From IMG/VR virus record IMGVR_UViG_3300029923_000125, positions 1 through 20,124 of that record: a stretch of DNA of 20,124 nucleotides; one strand, 5' to 3'. Numbering within the stretch: position 1 is the first letter of the stretch; every line of letters starts with the position of its first letter. The DNA comes from a virus. The position numbers and the translations under genes were made by a program. Positions 7,607 through 12,519 of this stretch are shown here, piece by piece. The notes under the pieces were generated by a model. It had not been told where the DNA came from. It ran no database searches and saw nothing but the letters and a program-made list of their open reading frames with translations.

Positions 7607-7681
7607 TTAACCATTAAACTTAACTAAGTTCTTTATTATAACAATCGGTATTATGAGTATATACACCAGCACAGTAAACAT
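7607..7681 (-). CDS. Possible 24-residue hydrophobic peptide
   Basis: 24 codons with a strong ribosome site, AAAGGAGGG, seven bases before the ATG at 7681. The product (MFTVLVYILIIPIVIIKNLV plus four residues) is a single hydrophobic helix with a short basic end, like the other tiny membrane proteins encoded in this genome (33, 34 and 57 residues). It follows the GP88-like gene by 35 bases. The strong ribosome site is the main evidence; length alone would not support it. Confidence 0.45.
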   Translation of the reverse strand: MFTVLVYILIIPIVIIKNLVKFNG

Positions 7682-7716
7682 ATAATGCCCTCCTTTATAG
7701 TATTAGGTATATGTTA

Positions 7717-8349
7717 TTAATGCTTTATGAATATAACATCTAATCCAGTTGGTTCATAACAGTACTTGCAAACAGTGCAATCCCCTCCACATATCCTAAC
7801 ACTTCTACCAGCCTTTTTAAGATTATATACCATAACAGGGGCGTTCTGTCCGTCTTCACATAACCATGCAATAGAGAACTTGTAAGAGAGTTCTGAAGGT
7901 ATATCTAATCCAGTCCACGAAGAAAGTATTATTTTAAAGTTACGTGTCATGTAATTGCGACCATAGATATCTATAAAATATTGCAATATTTTAAATTGTT
8001 TTGTATACGCCATAAAGTTGATATTTTTAAATTCAAACGCTATATCAGCCCACATTTTTAAATAGTCAATTGATACAAAATCACCTGCTGAATGGATACG
8101 GAATATTTTTCCCTTAAATGTAGTAAAGTATTTTCTTAAATCCTGATATAATGTAGGAATGTCATTTATTGCTAGTTCGGTATTTTCGTCCCATGCTGTC
8201 CTAACTGCTGGATATTGCCTATAAGCCTTCAAAGCATAGCAACCATTTTTACCACATGTATTACAAGCTTCTGGGGAACAAGTTCTCAATGGAGTAATGT
8301 TAAAATTTGCTATTTTGCCAAGTTTTGAATTGCCTTTAGATATTTTCAT
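7717..8349 (-). CDS. GP88-like phage protein with two cysteine clusters
   Basis: 210 codons. The ATG at 8349 overlaps the stop of the preceding gene (TAATG). The N-terminus GNSKLGKIANFNITP followed by CSPEACNTCGKNGCYALKAY (Cys24, 29, 32, 37), then FRIHSAGDFVSIDYLKMWAD and FMAYTKQ, matches what I recall of the phage Gene product 88 family (YTK and SAGDF motifs, 'GNxKLG' start). That family has no established biochemical role. Near the C-terminus CGGDCTVCKYCY (Cys187, 191, 194, 197) contains a CX3CX2C arrangement, the spacing of radical-SAM iron-sulfur sites, although at the wrong end of the protein for a classical member. Eight cysteines in two clusters suggest a metal or Fe-S centre. It is the last large gene of the accessory cassette. 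Confidence 0.85.
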   Translation of the reverse strand: MKISKGNSKLGKIANFNITPLRTCSPEACNTCGKNGCYALKAYRQYPAVRTAWDENTELAINDIPTLYQDLRKYFTTFKGKIFRIHSAGDFVSIDYLKMWADIAFEFKNINFMAYTKQFKILQYFIDIYGRNYMTRNFKIILSSWTGLDIPSELSYKFSIAWLCEDGQNAPVMVYNLKKAGRSVRICGGDCTVCKYCYEPTGLDVIFIKH

Positions 8350-8504
8350 TATTTTACACCCCTTTTAATTTTTCTAGCTAAATTCATTATTTCACTACAA
8401 CTTATTTTTTTGTTTGCGTAGTTCGGACAACCTTTACAACCACTTAAAGTTATTGAATTTTCGGCACAAATTCTATCACATTTTAAAATATATTCATTAT
8501 TCAT
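8349..8504 (-). CDS. Small cysteine-rich protein, coupled to the GP88-like gene
   Basis: 51 codons. The start at 8504 is set by AGGAGG seven bases upstream. An in-frame extension to 8543 would read through the leader hairpin and is rejected. The protein contains LKCDRICAE, CKGCPNY and SCSEIMNLARK, i.e. five cysteines in a small fold typical of a zinc- or cluster-binding protein. It has its own promoter (8557-8586) and a stable hairpin directly upstream of its ribosome site, and is coupled by TAATG to the GP88-like gene, suggesting partners. No family recognised. Confidence 0.8.
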   Translation of the reverse strand: MNNEYILKCDRICAENSITLSGCKGCPNYANKKISCSEIMNLARKIKRGVK

Positions 8505-8519
8505 GTAATTACCTCCTAT

Positions 8520-8548
8520 GGGTCGGGGGCTCAAATCCCCCAAAACCC
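8520..8548 (-). promoter_or_regulatory. 5'-terminal mRNA hairpin ahead of the 8349-8504 gene
   Basis: On the minus strand GGGTTTTGGGGG - ATTTGAG - CCCCCGACCC folds into five G-C pairs, a G-U, an A-U, a two-base bulge, and three further G-C pairs. The predicted transcription start (about 8550) falls within two or three bases of the hairpin base, and AGGAGG follows it by three bases. It has no T-run, so it is not a terminator. It could protect the transcript's 5' end or control access to the ribosome site. Confidence 0.7.
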
Positions 8549-8556
8549 TATAACTA

Positions 8557-8586
8557 ATTATACCATGTAATTTTGCATCCTGTCAA
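8557..8586 (-). promoter_or_regulatory. Sigma-A promoter, TTGACA-18-TATAAT
   Basis: On the minus strand: TTGACA (8586-8581), an 18-base spacer ending ATGG, and TATAAT (8562-8557), with an extended -10. It drives the 51-codon gene and the GP88-like gene. Confidence 0.85.
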
Positions 8587-8593
8587 CACTTTT

Positions 8594-8815
8594 TTATAAA
8601 TCTTTTTTGCGTGATACATAATGTAAGTTGTTCACATAACTTCTGCATAATGAGTAGTTATCGACTAATATATAATTTTTTCCATTCTTCATGTATACAC
8701 CATACTGTGGATTACCGTAGACATTGTGCCAACAGTTAACAGAATAGATATCCTCATATTCTAATTCAATTTTCTTTTTGCTGATACTATCATATCCAAC
8801 AATTGTATTTTTCAT
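8594..8815 (-). CDS. Unknown 73-residue protein
   Basis: 73 codons. AAGGGG lies five bases before the ATG at 8815. The protein begins MKNTIVGYDSISKKKIELEY and contains VYGNPQYGVYMKNGKNYILV; it is tyrosine-rich and predicted to be mostly beta-strand, perhaps a small SH3-like or beta-barrel fold. I recognise no family. It is the third gene of the unit driven from 9280-9308 and ends just before the next promoter (8557-8586), whose -35 lies 8 bases beyond its stop. Confidence 0.75.
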   Translation of the reverse strand: MKNTIVGYDSISKKKIELEYEDIYSVNCWHNVYGNPQYGVYMKNGKNYILVDNYSLCRSYVNNLHYVSRKKDL

Positions 8816-8870
8816 CTTATCCCCTTTATTTACTGACTTTATGGATGAACCAGCGAACCATTATTTTTTG

Positions 8871-9008
8871 TTACTCTATTTCTTCTATTTCAATAATCAA
8901 TTTAGCATATTTTAGTACGTCTTCTTTGCCCTGCTCGTCATATTCGAATTCTTGTATTTCTCCAAACATATCAACCCATGTAATATAGTAGATTTTTTCT
9001 TCTTCCAT
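8871..9008 (-). CDS. Unknown 45-residue acidic protein
   Basis: 45 codons, ATG at 9008 one base after the stop of the preceding gene, with AAGGAGGTG ten bases upstream. Strongly acidic: MEEEKIYYITWVDMFGEIQE at the start and KLIIEIEEIE at the end, with a likely beta-hairpin followed by a helix. No family recognised. The tight spacing and strong ribosome site make it a confident small gene. Acidic small phage proteins are sometimes inhibitors of nucleic-acid-binding host proteins, but nothing here shows that directly. Confidence 0.75.
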   Translation of the reverse strand: MEEEKIYYITWVDMFGEIQEFEYDEQGKEDVLKYAKLIIEIEEIE

Positions 9009-9009
9009 A

Positions 9010-9222
9010 TTATTTCACCTCCTTTTCTGTTAGTGTGAAGAATACGGTATCTACTGTTTGGAACTTATAAGTCAACTGCTGTCTTTTTTTATCCAGTAAA
9101 GCTATTGACTTATTAGCGACTCTTAAAAACATGAACTGCTCGGACGTGTCATTGTCTATTTTGTCAAATGATACCAAAACCTCCATGTTACCTTGTTTCA
9201 GTACTAATTCAAATCTTTTCAT
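9010..9222 (-). CDS. Unknown 70-residue protein, first gene of the accessory cassette
   Basis: 70 codons. AGGTGG nine bases before the ATG at 9222 sets the start. It begins MKRFELVLKQGNMEVLVSFD and continues with IALLDKKRQQLTYKFQTVDT; an alternating hydrophobic pattern suggests a small beta-sheet protein with a basic centre. No Cys and no membrane segment. I recognise no family. Its promoter abuts the DnaA boxes at 9315-9371, so transcription of this cassette and any replication initiation there could influence each other. Confidence 0.75.
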   Translation of the reverse strand: MKRFELVLKQGNMEVLVSFDKIDNDTSEQFMFLRVANKSIALLDKKRQQLTYKFQTVDTVFFTLTEKEVK

Positions 9223-9250
9223 AATGTATTACCACCTTTTACCATTTAGT

Positions 9251-9271
9251 AGGTTACCGTTTTCCTAACCT
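9251..9271. promoter_or_regulatory. Inverted repeat in the leader of the cassette transcript
   Basis: AGGTTA and TAACCT form a perfect 6-base inverted repeat separated by nine bases, lying just downstream of the -10 at 9280-9285, where it would overlap the start of the transcript. It could be an operator or a weak RNA hairpin. Confidence 0.4.
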
Positions 9272-9279
9272 CTAAATAT

Positions 9280-9308
9280 AGTATAACATCCATAGTATAT
9301 AATGTCAA
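9280..9308 (-). promoter_or_regulatory. Sigma-A promoter, TTGACA-17-TATACT, for the accessory cassette
   Basis: On the minus strand: TTGACA (9308-9303), a 17-base spacer ending TGT (extended -10), and TATACT (9285-9280). A second TATACT lies within the spacer. The -35 is seven bases from the first DnaA box. Confidence 0.85.
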
Positions 9309-9314
9309 CATATT

Positions 9315-9371
9315 TTATCCACAGATTTATGATACTTATCCACAGAGTTATCCACAGGGTAGTTATCCAAT
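9315..9371 (+). other. Three perfect DnaA boxes plus one degenerate box
   Basis: TTATCCACA occurs at 9315-9323, 9336-9344 and 9348-9356, all in the same orientation, with TTATCCAAT at 9363-9371. TTATCCACA is the established Firmicute/E. coli DnaA box. Start-to-start spacings are 21, 12 and 15 bases. Confidence 0.8.
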
Positions 9372-9403
9372 CCAAAACCTACCTCCAACAACACAATTCG
9401 ATA

Positions 9404-9538
9404 TATTGTTTGAATTGTATGAACTATTCGAATTATTGGAAAAAACACGAACGTTCGTACCATTCCGAACATTCACAATATTCTGAATTATTTCATTTGT
9501 TCTATTTGTTTGAATTGTTTGAACATTTCGCACAACCC
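9404..9538 (+). repeat. Array B1: 15 degenerate 9-base units
   Basis: On the plus strand, fifteen consecutive 9-base units without phase slip, e.g. AATTGTATG, AACTATTCG, GAACATTCA, CAATATTCT, GAATTGTTT and GAACATTTC. Units match the minus-strand array A. There are no stops in the frame of the repeat, but there is no start or ribosome site either. Confidence 0.78.
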
Positions 9539-9550
9539 ACACTAATCTGA
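9538..9550 (-). repeat. 13-base inverted repeat, right copy
   Basis: The minus strand reads TCAGATTAGTGTG, identical to 7469-7481 on the plus strand. It sits exactly at the junction where array B changes orientation. Confidence 0.7.
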
Positions 9551-9610
9551 ATTGTCTGAAAATTCAAAACATTCACAATATTCAGAAGATTCACAATTTT
9601 CGAAACATTC
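9548..9610 (-). repeat. Array B2: 7 degenerate 9-base units, opposite orientation
   Basis: On the minus strand: GAATGTTTC, GAAAATTGT, GAATCTTCT, GAATATTGT, GAATGTTTT, GAATTTTCA and GACAATTCA. These are the same unit as B1 but inverted, so B1 and B2 together form a large imperfect inverted arrangement centred near 9544. Confidence 0.75.
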
Positions 9611-9630
9611 GCACATCCAGTCATAGACAT

Positions 9631-9702
9631 ATAGGGTTTGAAAGTAAAAACCCATAGAGTTTGAAAGTAAACTTTCACATAAACCTATAGAGTTTGAAAG
9701 TA
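9631..9702 (+). repeat. Three 16-base direct repeats (iteron-like)
   Basis: ATAGRGTTTGAAAGTA occurs at 9631-9646, 9654-9669 and 9687-9702; the only difference is one G/A. The second copy runs into an inverted repeat, GAAAGT-AA-ACTTTC (9663-9676). Start-to-start spacings are 23 and 33 bases. They could be initiator-binding iterons or a repressor operator set. Confidence 0.75.
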
Positions 9703-9903
9703 GGTCTAACGGAGAATGATTATTTATGCGATTTAGAGCCATTCTAAGCGACTTTACCCCCTTAGTGAACAAAGTATACGTTGAACACATTTCCCTATGC
9801 TCTCCGTTGAGCAAATCAAAATATCAAGTCTGGGAATCAGCCTATAGCCCCATCGTAAAAATGCCTATTTTGACCACTCTACCCCTATTATTTCTGGGCA
9901 TAG

Positions 9904-9926
9904 AAAAAGCACCCATTTCTGAGTGC
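9904..9926 (-). terminator. Intrinsic terminator of the terminase small-subunit gene
   Basis: On the minus strand GCACTC-AGAAAT-GGGTGC (six pairs including one G-U; 9926-9909) is followed by TTTTT (9908-9904), starting nine bases after the stop codon at 9935. Confidence 0.7.
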
Positions 9927-9934
9927 AATTTACA

Positions 9935-10456
9935 TTATTTAGGCTTATCTAGTCCAAGTTGTGCAATTCTGTCTTGTACTTCATCAGTCTGCATCTGCTC
10001 ATTTGTCGCAACTACATCCAATCTGGAAGTTTCAACATGACCATGAGATGATTTTAGCAAGAATATGTTTGCAGTTGGGTATTTCTCGGCTCTGCCCACA
10101 TAAGACATTTCAATTAATGATGTTGCCCATCTTATAAGGTCAGATTTGAAATCCGTAGATTCTTTTTCCCAAACCCATAAAGTTTGTTTCGTAACCCCTA
10201 ACCATAGTGATAGCCCCACTTTAGCTGGTTTGACTTCATTATCGAAACAATATTCAAAAAAGGCATTAATTTCCATTTTCAAAGTTTCTGGAGTCCAAAG
10301 GCCTTTATAATTCTCTCTGTTTTGAAATCCTCTGTTCCATATAGGCATTAAGCCTTTCATTGTTCCTAAATCATCTTTATGTGTATCTGGATAATTTGGT
10401 GGCATATTTTGTATACCAGCAGTTTCTGGCGAAGTATGAATTCCTTTATTTGCCAA
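9935..10456 (-). CDS. terS: Terminase small subunit, GP3 DNA-packaging-protein-like
   Basis: 173 codons. TTG start at 10456 with AAGGAG nine bases upstream. The central part matches the pattern of the GP3 DNA-packaging/terminase small-subunit family as I recall it: TPETLKMEINAFFEYCFD, then GLSLWLGVTKQTLWVWEKES (a helix-turn-helix-like DNA-binding region, about residues 83-102), then DLIRWATSLIEMSY and ANIFLLKSSHGHVETSRLDV. The small subunit recognises the packaging site and regulates TerL. Direct repeats of GTCGAAAAT lie 40-65 bases upstream of the start and may be regulatory. It has its own terminator and is separated from terL by the origin-like block and the accessory cassette. Confidence 0.85.
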   Translation of the reverse strand: MANKGIHTSPETAGIQNMPPNYPDTHKDDLGTMKGLMPIWNRGFQNRENYKGLWTPETLKMEINAFFEYCFDNEVKPAKVGLSLWLGVTKQTLWVWEKESTDFKSDLIRWATSLIEMSYVGRAEKYPTANIFLLKSSHGHVETSRLDVVATNEQMQTDEVQDRIAQLGLDKPK

Positions 10457-10823
10457 TTATATCAACTCCTTTTCAGTAATACTATAACCGTTTTGGTCGA
10501 AAATTAGAATAGTCGAAAATCGTTCTGTAATTTTGTAATTTTTGAAATCCTCGCAAGCAAGTAATAGCTTAATTCTTTAAATTTCAAATTACAGATTACG
10601 CAACTTTCCTATTCTCTATATATATCATTTATATATTACTTTATATTACTTTTTATTAGAAGAAATAGTTGTATTATATAGTAATATATATGCTCCATCC
10701 AGTCATATCAATAATTACAGAAGGTTACAACCTTTTTAATATATTAAAATTATAATAGTAGTTGTAACCCAGTGATACCAATCATTGTACTGATTTCAAT
10801 TCAACTTGTAACTGGTCTGTAAT
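10457..10823. other. AT-rich intergenic region with repeated regulatory-like motifs
   Basis: No gene seen. It contains two GTCGAAAAT direct repeats (10496-10504 and 10512-10520), several TTACAGA-type motifs (around 10590 and 10716 on the plus strand, and at the right border on the minus strand), an 80-base stretch of almost pure A/T (about 10613-10692) with repeated ATATTACTTT, and a 9-base inverted repeat GGTTACAAC/GTTGTAACC (10723-10731 and 10761-10769). It likely holds the control region of the terS gene and the end of the early operon; no clear consensus promoter is visible. Confidence 0.65.
10723..10769. repeat. 9-base perfect inverted repeat with AT-rich loop
   Basis: GGTTACAAC (10723-10731) and GTTGTAACC (10761-10769) are separated by 29 AT-rich bases. 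The large loop and lack of a following T-run argue against a terminator; cruciform or a pair of operator half-sites is more likely. Confidence 0.5.
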
Positions 10824-11153
10824 TTAATTGTAATCTGTAACTTTATCATACACTCGGTAATTTGCACCTTTTATAGTTTTTACCTTTGACACATATCCAA
10901 ACGATGTCATTTCAATTCCAAACTTTGTCCTTTTGAATGGTCTTTTGTGTTTTACATGACAATACTCTACATATTCATTATACACATCTATAATAACTCT
11001 GTCAAGTATTTTAGGTGAAGTTCCCAACCACCAATTTACAGTAGTTGGTTTTAACTTTTCACATTCACACCTAAACCAATAATTCATAGCTTTTCGTTTA
11101 CCTTTTATGTCAGATACCTCATTTAGCATGACCTTTAATCTATTAGTATCCAC
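10824..11153 (-). CDS. Unknown 109-residue basic protein, winged-helix-like C-terminus
   Basis: 109 codons from a GTG at 11153, with GAGGG nine bases upstream and only four bases after the previous stop. A TTG six codons earlier is possible but has no ribosome site. The protein contains MNYWFRCECEKLKPTTVNWW followed by LGTSPKILDRVI and, near the C-terminus, KRPFKRTKFGIEMTSFGYVS and NYRVYDK. The last part resembles the small winged-helix tail seen at the ends of phage D5-type primases, which suggests DNA binding; this is tentative. The last codons overlap a cluster of TTACA motifs. It is the final gene of the operon starting at 12187. Confidence 0.72.
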   Translation of the reverse strand: MDTNRLKVMLNEVSDIKGKRKAMNYWFRCECEKLKPTTVNWWLGTSPKILDRVIIDVYNEYVEYCHVKHKRPFKRTKFGIEMTSFGYVSKVKTIKGANYRVYDKVTDYN

Positions 11154-11157
11154 TATC

Positions 11158-11478
11158 TCACACCCTCGCAAAATTTATAATATATTCATCGGGACTATGT
11201 TTCAAACCATCTATCTCTCTTTTACCACCTTCAAAGGAAGTTACATCTATTTTGTCAGTGTATGAGCCATCCGAATTGATAGGTAAGTTTACTGCATTAC
11301 CACCACTCTGTATTGCCCTCCAGACAATCCTCATAACATCCTGTGCTATCTCTGGAGTATCATATCTACCAACTGTGTTCCACTGTTCCCCACTGAATAC
11401 CCTAAGCGAACATTCATTGACAAATACACCAGAACATTCGTGTATTGCATTACCTTCCTGTGATTTAACCCAAATCAT
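11158..11478 (-). CDS. Small conserved-type phage protein (MW(V/I)xSQ family), function unknown
   Basis: 106 codons starting at the ATG at 11478, directly after the stop of the previous gene. The start MIWVKSQEGNAI, then VFVNECSLRVFSG and VGRYDTPEIAQDVMRIVWRA, follows the layout of a very common Firmicute phage protein (a 'MWIRSQD...' start, a beta-rich middle, 'G.Y.s.e.A..vl..i' near the end). Its function is unknown. The C-terminal third is specific to this copy and hydrophilic. It is co-transcribed with the adjacent small genes. Confidence 0.78.
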   Translation of the reverse strand: MIWVKSQEGNAIHECSGVFVNECSLRVFSGEQWNTVGRYDTPEIAQDVMRIVWRAIQSGGNAVNLPINSDGSYTDKIDVTSFEGGKREIDGLKHSPDEYIINFARV

Positions 11479-11679
11479 CTAATAACCTCCCAAATTCTTT
11501 GGAGCAAAGTGACATTTACTTGTGGCTAATGTTCCAGAACAATCGTTGCAAGGATAGTCATTCACTTTGATGCTACCGAAGAAACATTGATTGCAAAGTG
11601 GTACACCCATGACTGACTTACCACACCCACATGATTTTCTGACTGTATCTCCACACTCCATACAACTATTCTTTTCCAT
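11479..11679 (-). CDS. Small zinc-finger-like cysteine-rich protein
   Basis: 66 codons. The start is the ATG at 11679, with GAGGAGG upstream and one-base overlap (TAATG) with the preceding membrane-protein gene. Ten cysteines are arranged as CMEC, CGCG, CNQC and CNDC, plus SKCHFAP near the end, enough for two treble-clef or zinc-ribbon sites. Proteins of this type are common in phage early regions, often without a known role. A possible longer start further upstream would overlap the membrane gene and lacks a ribosome site. Confidence 0.8.
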   Translation of the reverse strand: MEKNSCMECGDTVRKSCGCGKSVMGVPLCNQCFFGSIKVNDYPCNDCSGTLATSKCHFAPKNLGGY

Positions 11680-11852
11680 TATTTTCCTCCTCTTATTGTT
11701 GAAATTAATAATGCGATGCAAGTTACAATTGATACCACTTCTATTATTATGTTTACTATACCAGCATTGGAAAGTACAAACATAATTGTTGTTATTATAT
11801 TTAATATCAATAGGATAATGAACATTATGATTGTAAGTGTTCTCCCTTCCAT
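11679..11852 (-). CDS. Small membrane protein with two transmembrane segments
   Basis: 57 codons from the ATG at 11852, with GAGG nine bases before it. After a short charged start (MEGRTL), two hydrophobic stretches of about 18-22 residues follow (TIIMFIILLILNIITTIMFV, and roughly residues 32-52), ending in the basic IRGGK. This is a two-helix hairpin in the membrane with a cytoplasmic-looking basic tail. No family recognised. Its stop overlaps the next start. The neighbours are small soluble genes, so nothing fixes its job. Confidence 0.72.
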   Translation of the reverse strand: MEGRTLTIIMFIILLILNIITTIMFVLSNAGIVNIIIEVVSIVTCIALLISTIRGGK

Positions 11853-11853
11853 G

Positions 11854-12045
11854 TTATAACCCTCTTTCAAGTTTGAAGTATACCCAACCATCAAACTGGT
11901 CTTGGAATCTAAGTTTGGCTTTATCTGGTGAGCATGAGCCGATTATAAATACATCTGGACTACCCTTGACTACCTTTCGATATGATATTGCTGTGCTGTG
12001 AATGTCTATTACTTCTCTCCAATCTCCTGCTACATTAATTTCCAT
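11854..12045 (-). CDS. Unknown 63-residue protein
   Basis: 63 codons from the ATG at 12045, eight bases after AAGGAGG, the best ribosome site nearby. The frame is open further upstream to 12120 and could add up to 25 residues (starts at 12120 or 12096), so the true N-terminus is uncertain. The protein has VFIIGSCSPDKAKLRFQDQF and DGWVYFKLERG, suggesting a small alpha/beta fold. No family recognised. It is the first gene downstream of the promoter at 12159-12187. Confidence 0.65.
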   Translation of the reverse strand: MEINVAGDWREVIDIHSTAISYRKVVKGSPDVFIIGSCSPDKAKLRFQDQFDGWVYFKLERGL

Positions 12046-12158
12046 TATAAATTCCTCCTTAATATACACCTTATTCTCGTCCATTAAATCAATCCACATT
12101 TCTACCGTCCCCAACACCATCCTTTTCTGTTATGTAGCAATCCCTTGCCACTAATATA

Positions 12159-12187
12159 AGTATACTATAAGCAAGGAACTTTGTCAA
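12159..12187 (-). promoter_or_regulatory. Sigma-A promoter, TTGACA-17-TATACT
   Basis: On the minus strand: TTGACA (12187-12182), a 17-base spacer and TATACT (12164-12159). CCTTGC in the spacer is repeated inverted as GCAAGG just after the start site (centre within the -10), a possible operator. It lacks the TG extension shared by the other promoters. Confidence 0.8.
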
Positions 12188-12194
12188 CTGTTTT

Positions 12195-12410
12195 TTATAA
12201 TCTACTACTTAAATTATCTACAAGTTTAGCTATCCTGTCGAATATTGGATATATGTCAATTTCATCAGAGAGTCGGTCTATATCCATGTCTGGATTATTT
12301 CTAGCACCCTCAACCATTTCCTCAAATACTTCCATAACTTTTATGGTTTGTATCAGGGTTTCCTCTAGTAATATTGCCTGTTCAACTAGTGACTTTACAA
12401 ATTCTTCCAT
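12195..12410 (-). CDS. Acidic helical protein, 71 residues
   Basis: 71 codons. The ATG at 12410 follows GAGGGGG by seven bases. The sequence MEEFVKSLVEQAILLEETLI, with the heptad-like spacing of Leu, Ile, Val and Met continuing through QTIKVMEVFEEMVEGARNN, suggests a coiled coil; a second acidic part (DIDRLSDEIDIYPIFDRIAK) and a short helix follow. No family recognised. It lies four bases after a 34-codon membrane gene and just upstream of the promoter at 12187, which begins eight bases after its stop. Confidence 0.78.
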   Translation of the reverse strand: MEEFVKSLVEQAILLEETLIQTIKVMEVFEEMVEGARNNPDMDIDRLSDEIDIYPIFDRIAKLVDNLSSRL

Positions 12411-12414
12411 TTTA

Positions 12415-12519
12415 TTACCCCCTCATTAATTTTACAAACAATGCTATGAGCATTATTAATATCCACCATCCACCCGTTATGCCTATCATTATTAGATTGA
12501 ATACTATTGCCCAGAACAT
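12415..12519 (-). CDS. Tiny single-pass membrane protein, 34 residues
   Basis: 34 codons. The ATG at 12519 overlaps the stop of the DUF3310 gene (TAATG) and AAGGAG lies 11 bases upstream. The product MFWAIVFNLIMIGITGGWWI continues with about ten more hydrophobic residues and ends KLMRG: one membrane-spanning helix (possibly a short hairpin at GITGG) with a basic cytoplasmic end. Coupling to the upstream gene supports it. Function unknown. Confidence 0.65.
   Translation of the reverse strand: MFWAIVFNLIMIGITGGWWILIMLIALFVKLMRG

Larger units (their letters stand above)
9303..9702. other. Candidate replication origin (DnaA boxes, 9-base arrays, 16-base iterons)
   Basis: This non-coding block combines three perfect DnaA boxes, an AT-rich stretch built from inverted arrays of 9-base units, and three 16-base direct repeats, all between a promoter and the terminase small-subunit terminator. 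That is the layout of iteron/DnaA-type origins in plasmids and bacterial chromosomes. No initiator gene is visible in the window, so this is inference. The following bases 9703-9903 hold no gene; they contain short inverted repeats (AGAATG/CATTCT at 9713-9745, and ATGCC/GGCAT near 9861-9902). Confidence 0.55.

Noticed and set aside
8505-8543. N-terminal extension of the 51-residue protein through the hairpin
   Set aside because: It would start at the predicted transcription start without a ribosome site, while the ATG at 8504 has a perfect one.
8520-8548. tRNA T-arm or an integration site remnant (plus strand resembles a T-stem with loop CTCAAAT)
   Set aside because: No matching acceptor, D or anticodon arm upstream; position between promoter and ribosome site explains it better as an mRNA leader hairpin.
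7335-9610. Repeat arrays as a CRISPR
   Set aside because: Units of 9 bases without spacers of constant length and no cas genes in the window.
9302-9814. Open frames on both strands over arrays B1/B2 (82 and 90 codons)
   Set aside because: Low-complexity products from the 9-base units and iterons, no ribosome sites, and overlap with DnaA boxes.
10723-10769. Intrinsic terminator of the operon ending at 10824
   Set aside because: The loop is 29 bases and no T-run follows the stem on either strand.
12046-12120. N-terminal extension of the 63-residue protein at 11854-12045
   Set aside because: The frame is open but the best ribosome site (AAGGAGG, eight bases) serves the ATG at 12045; kept as a noted uncertainty, not as the call.
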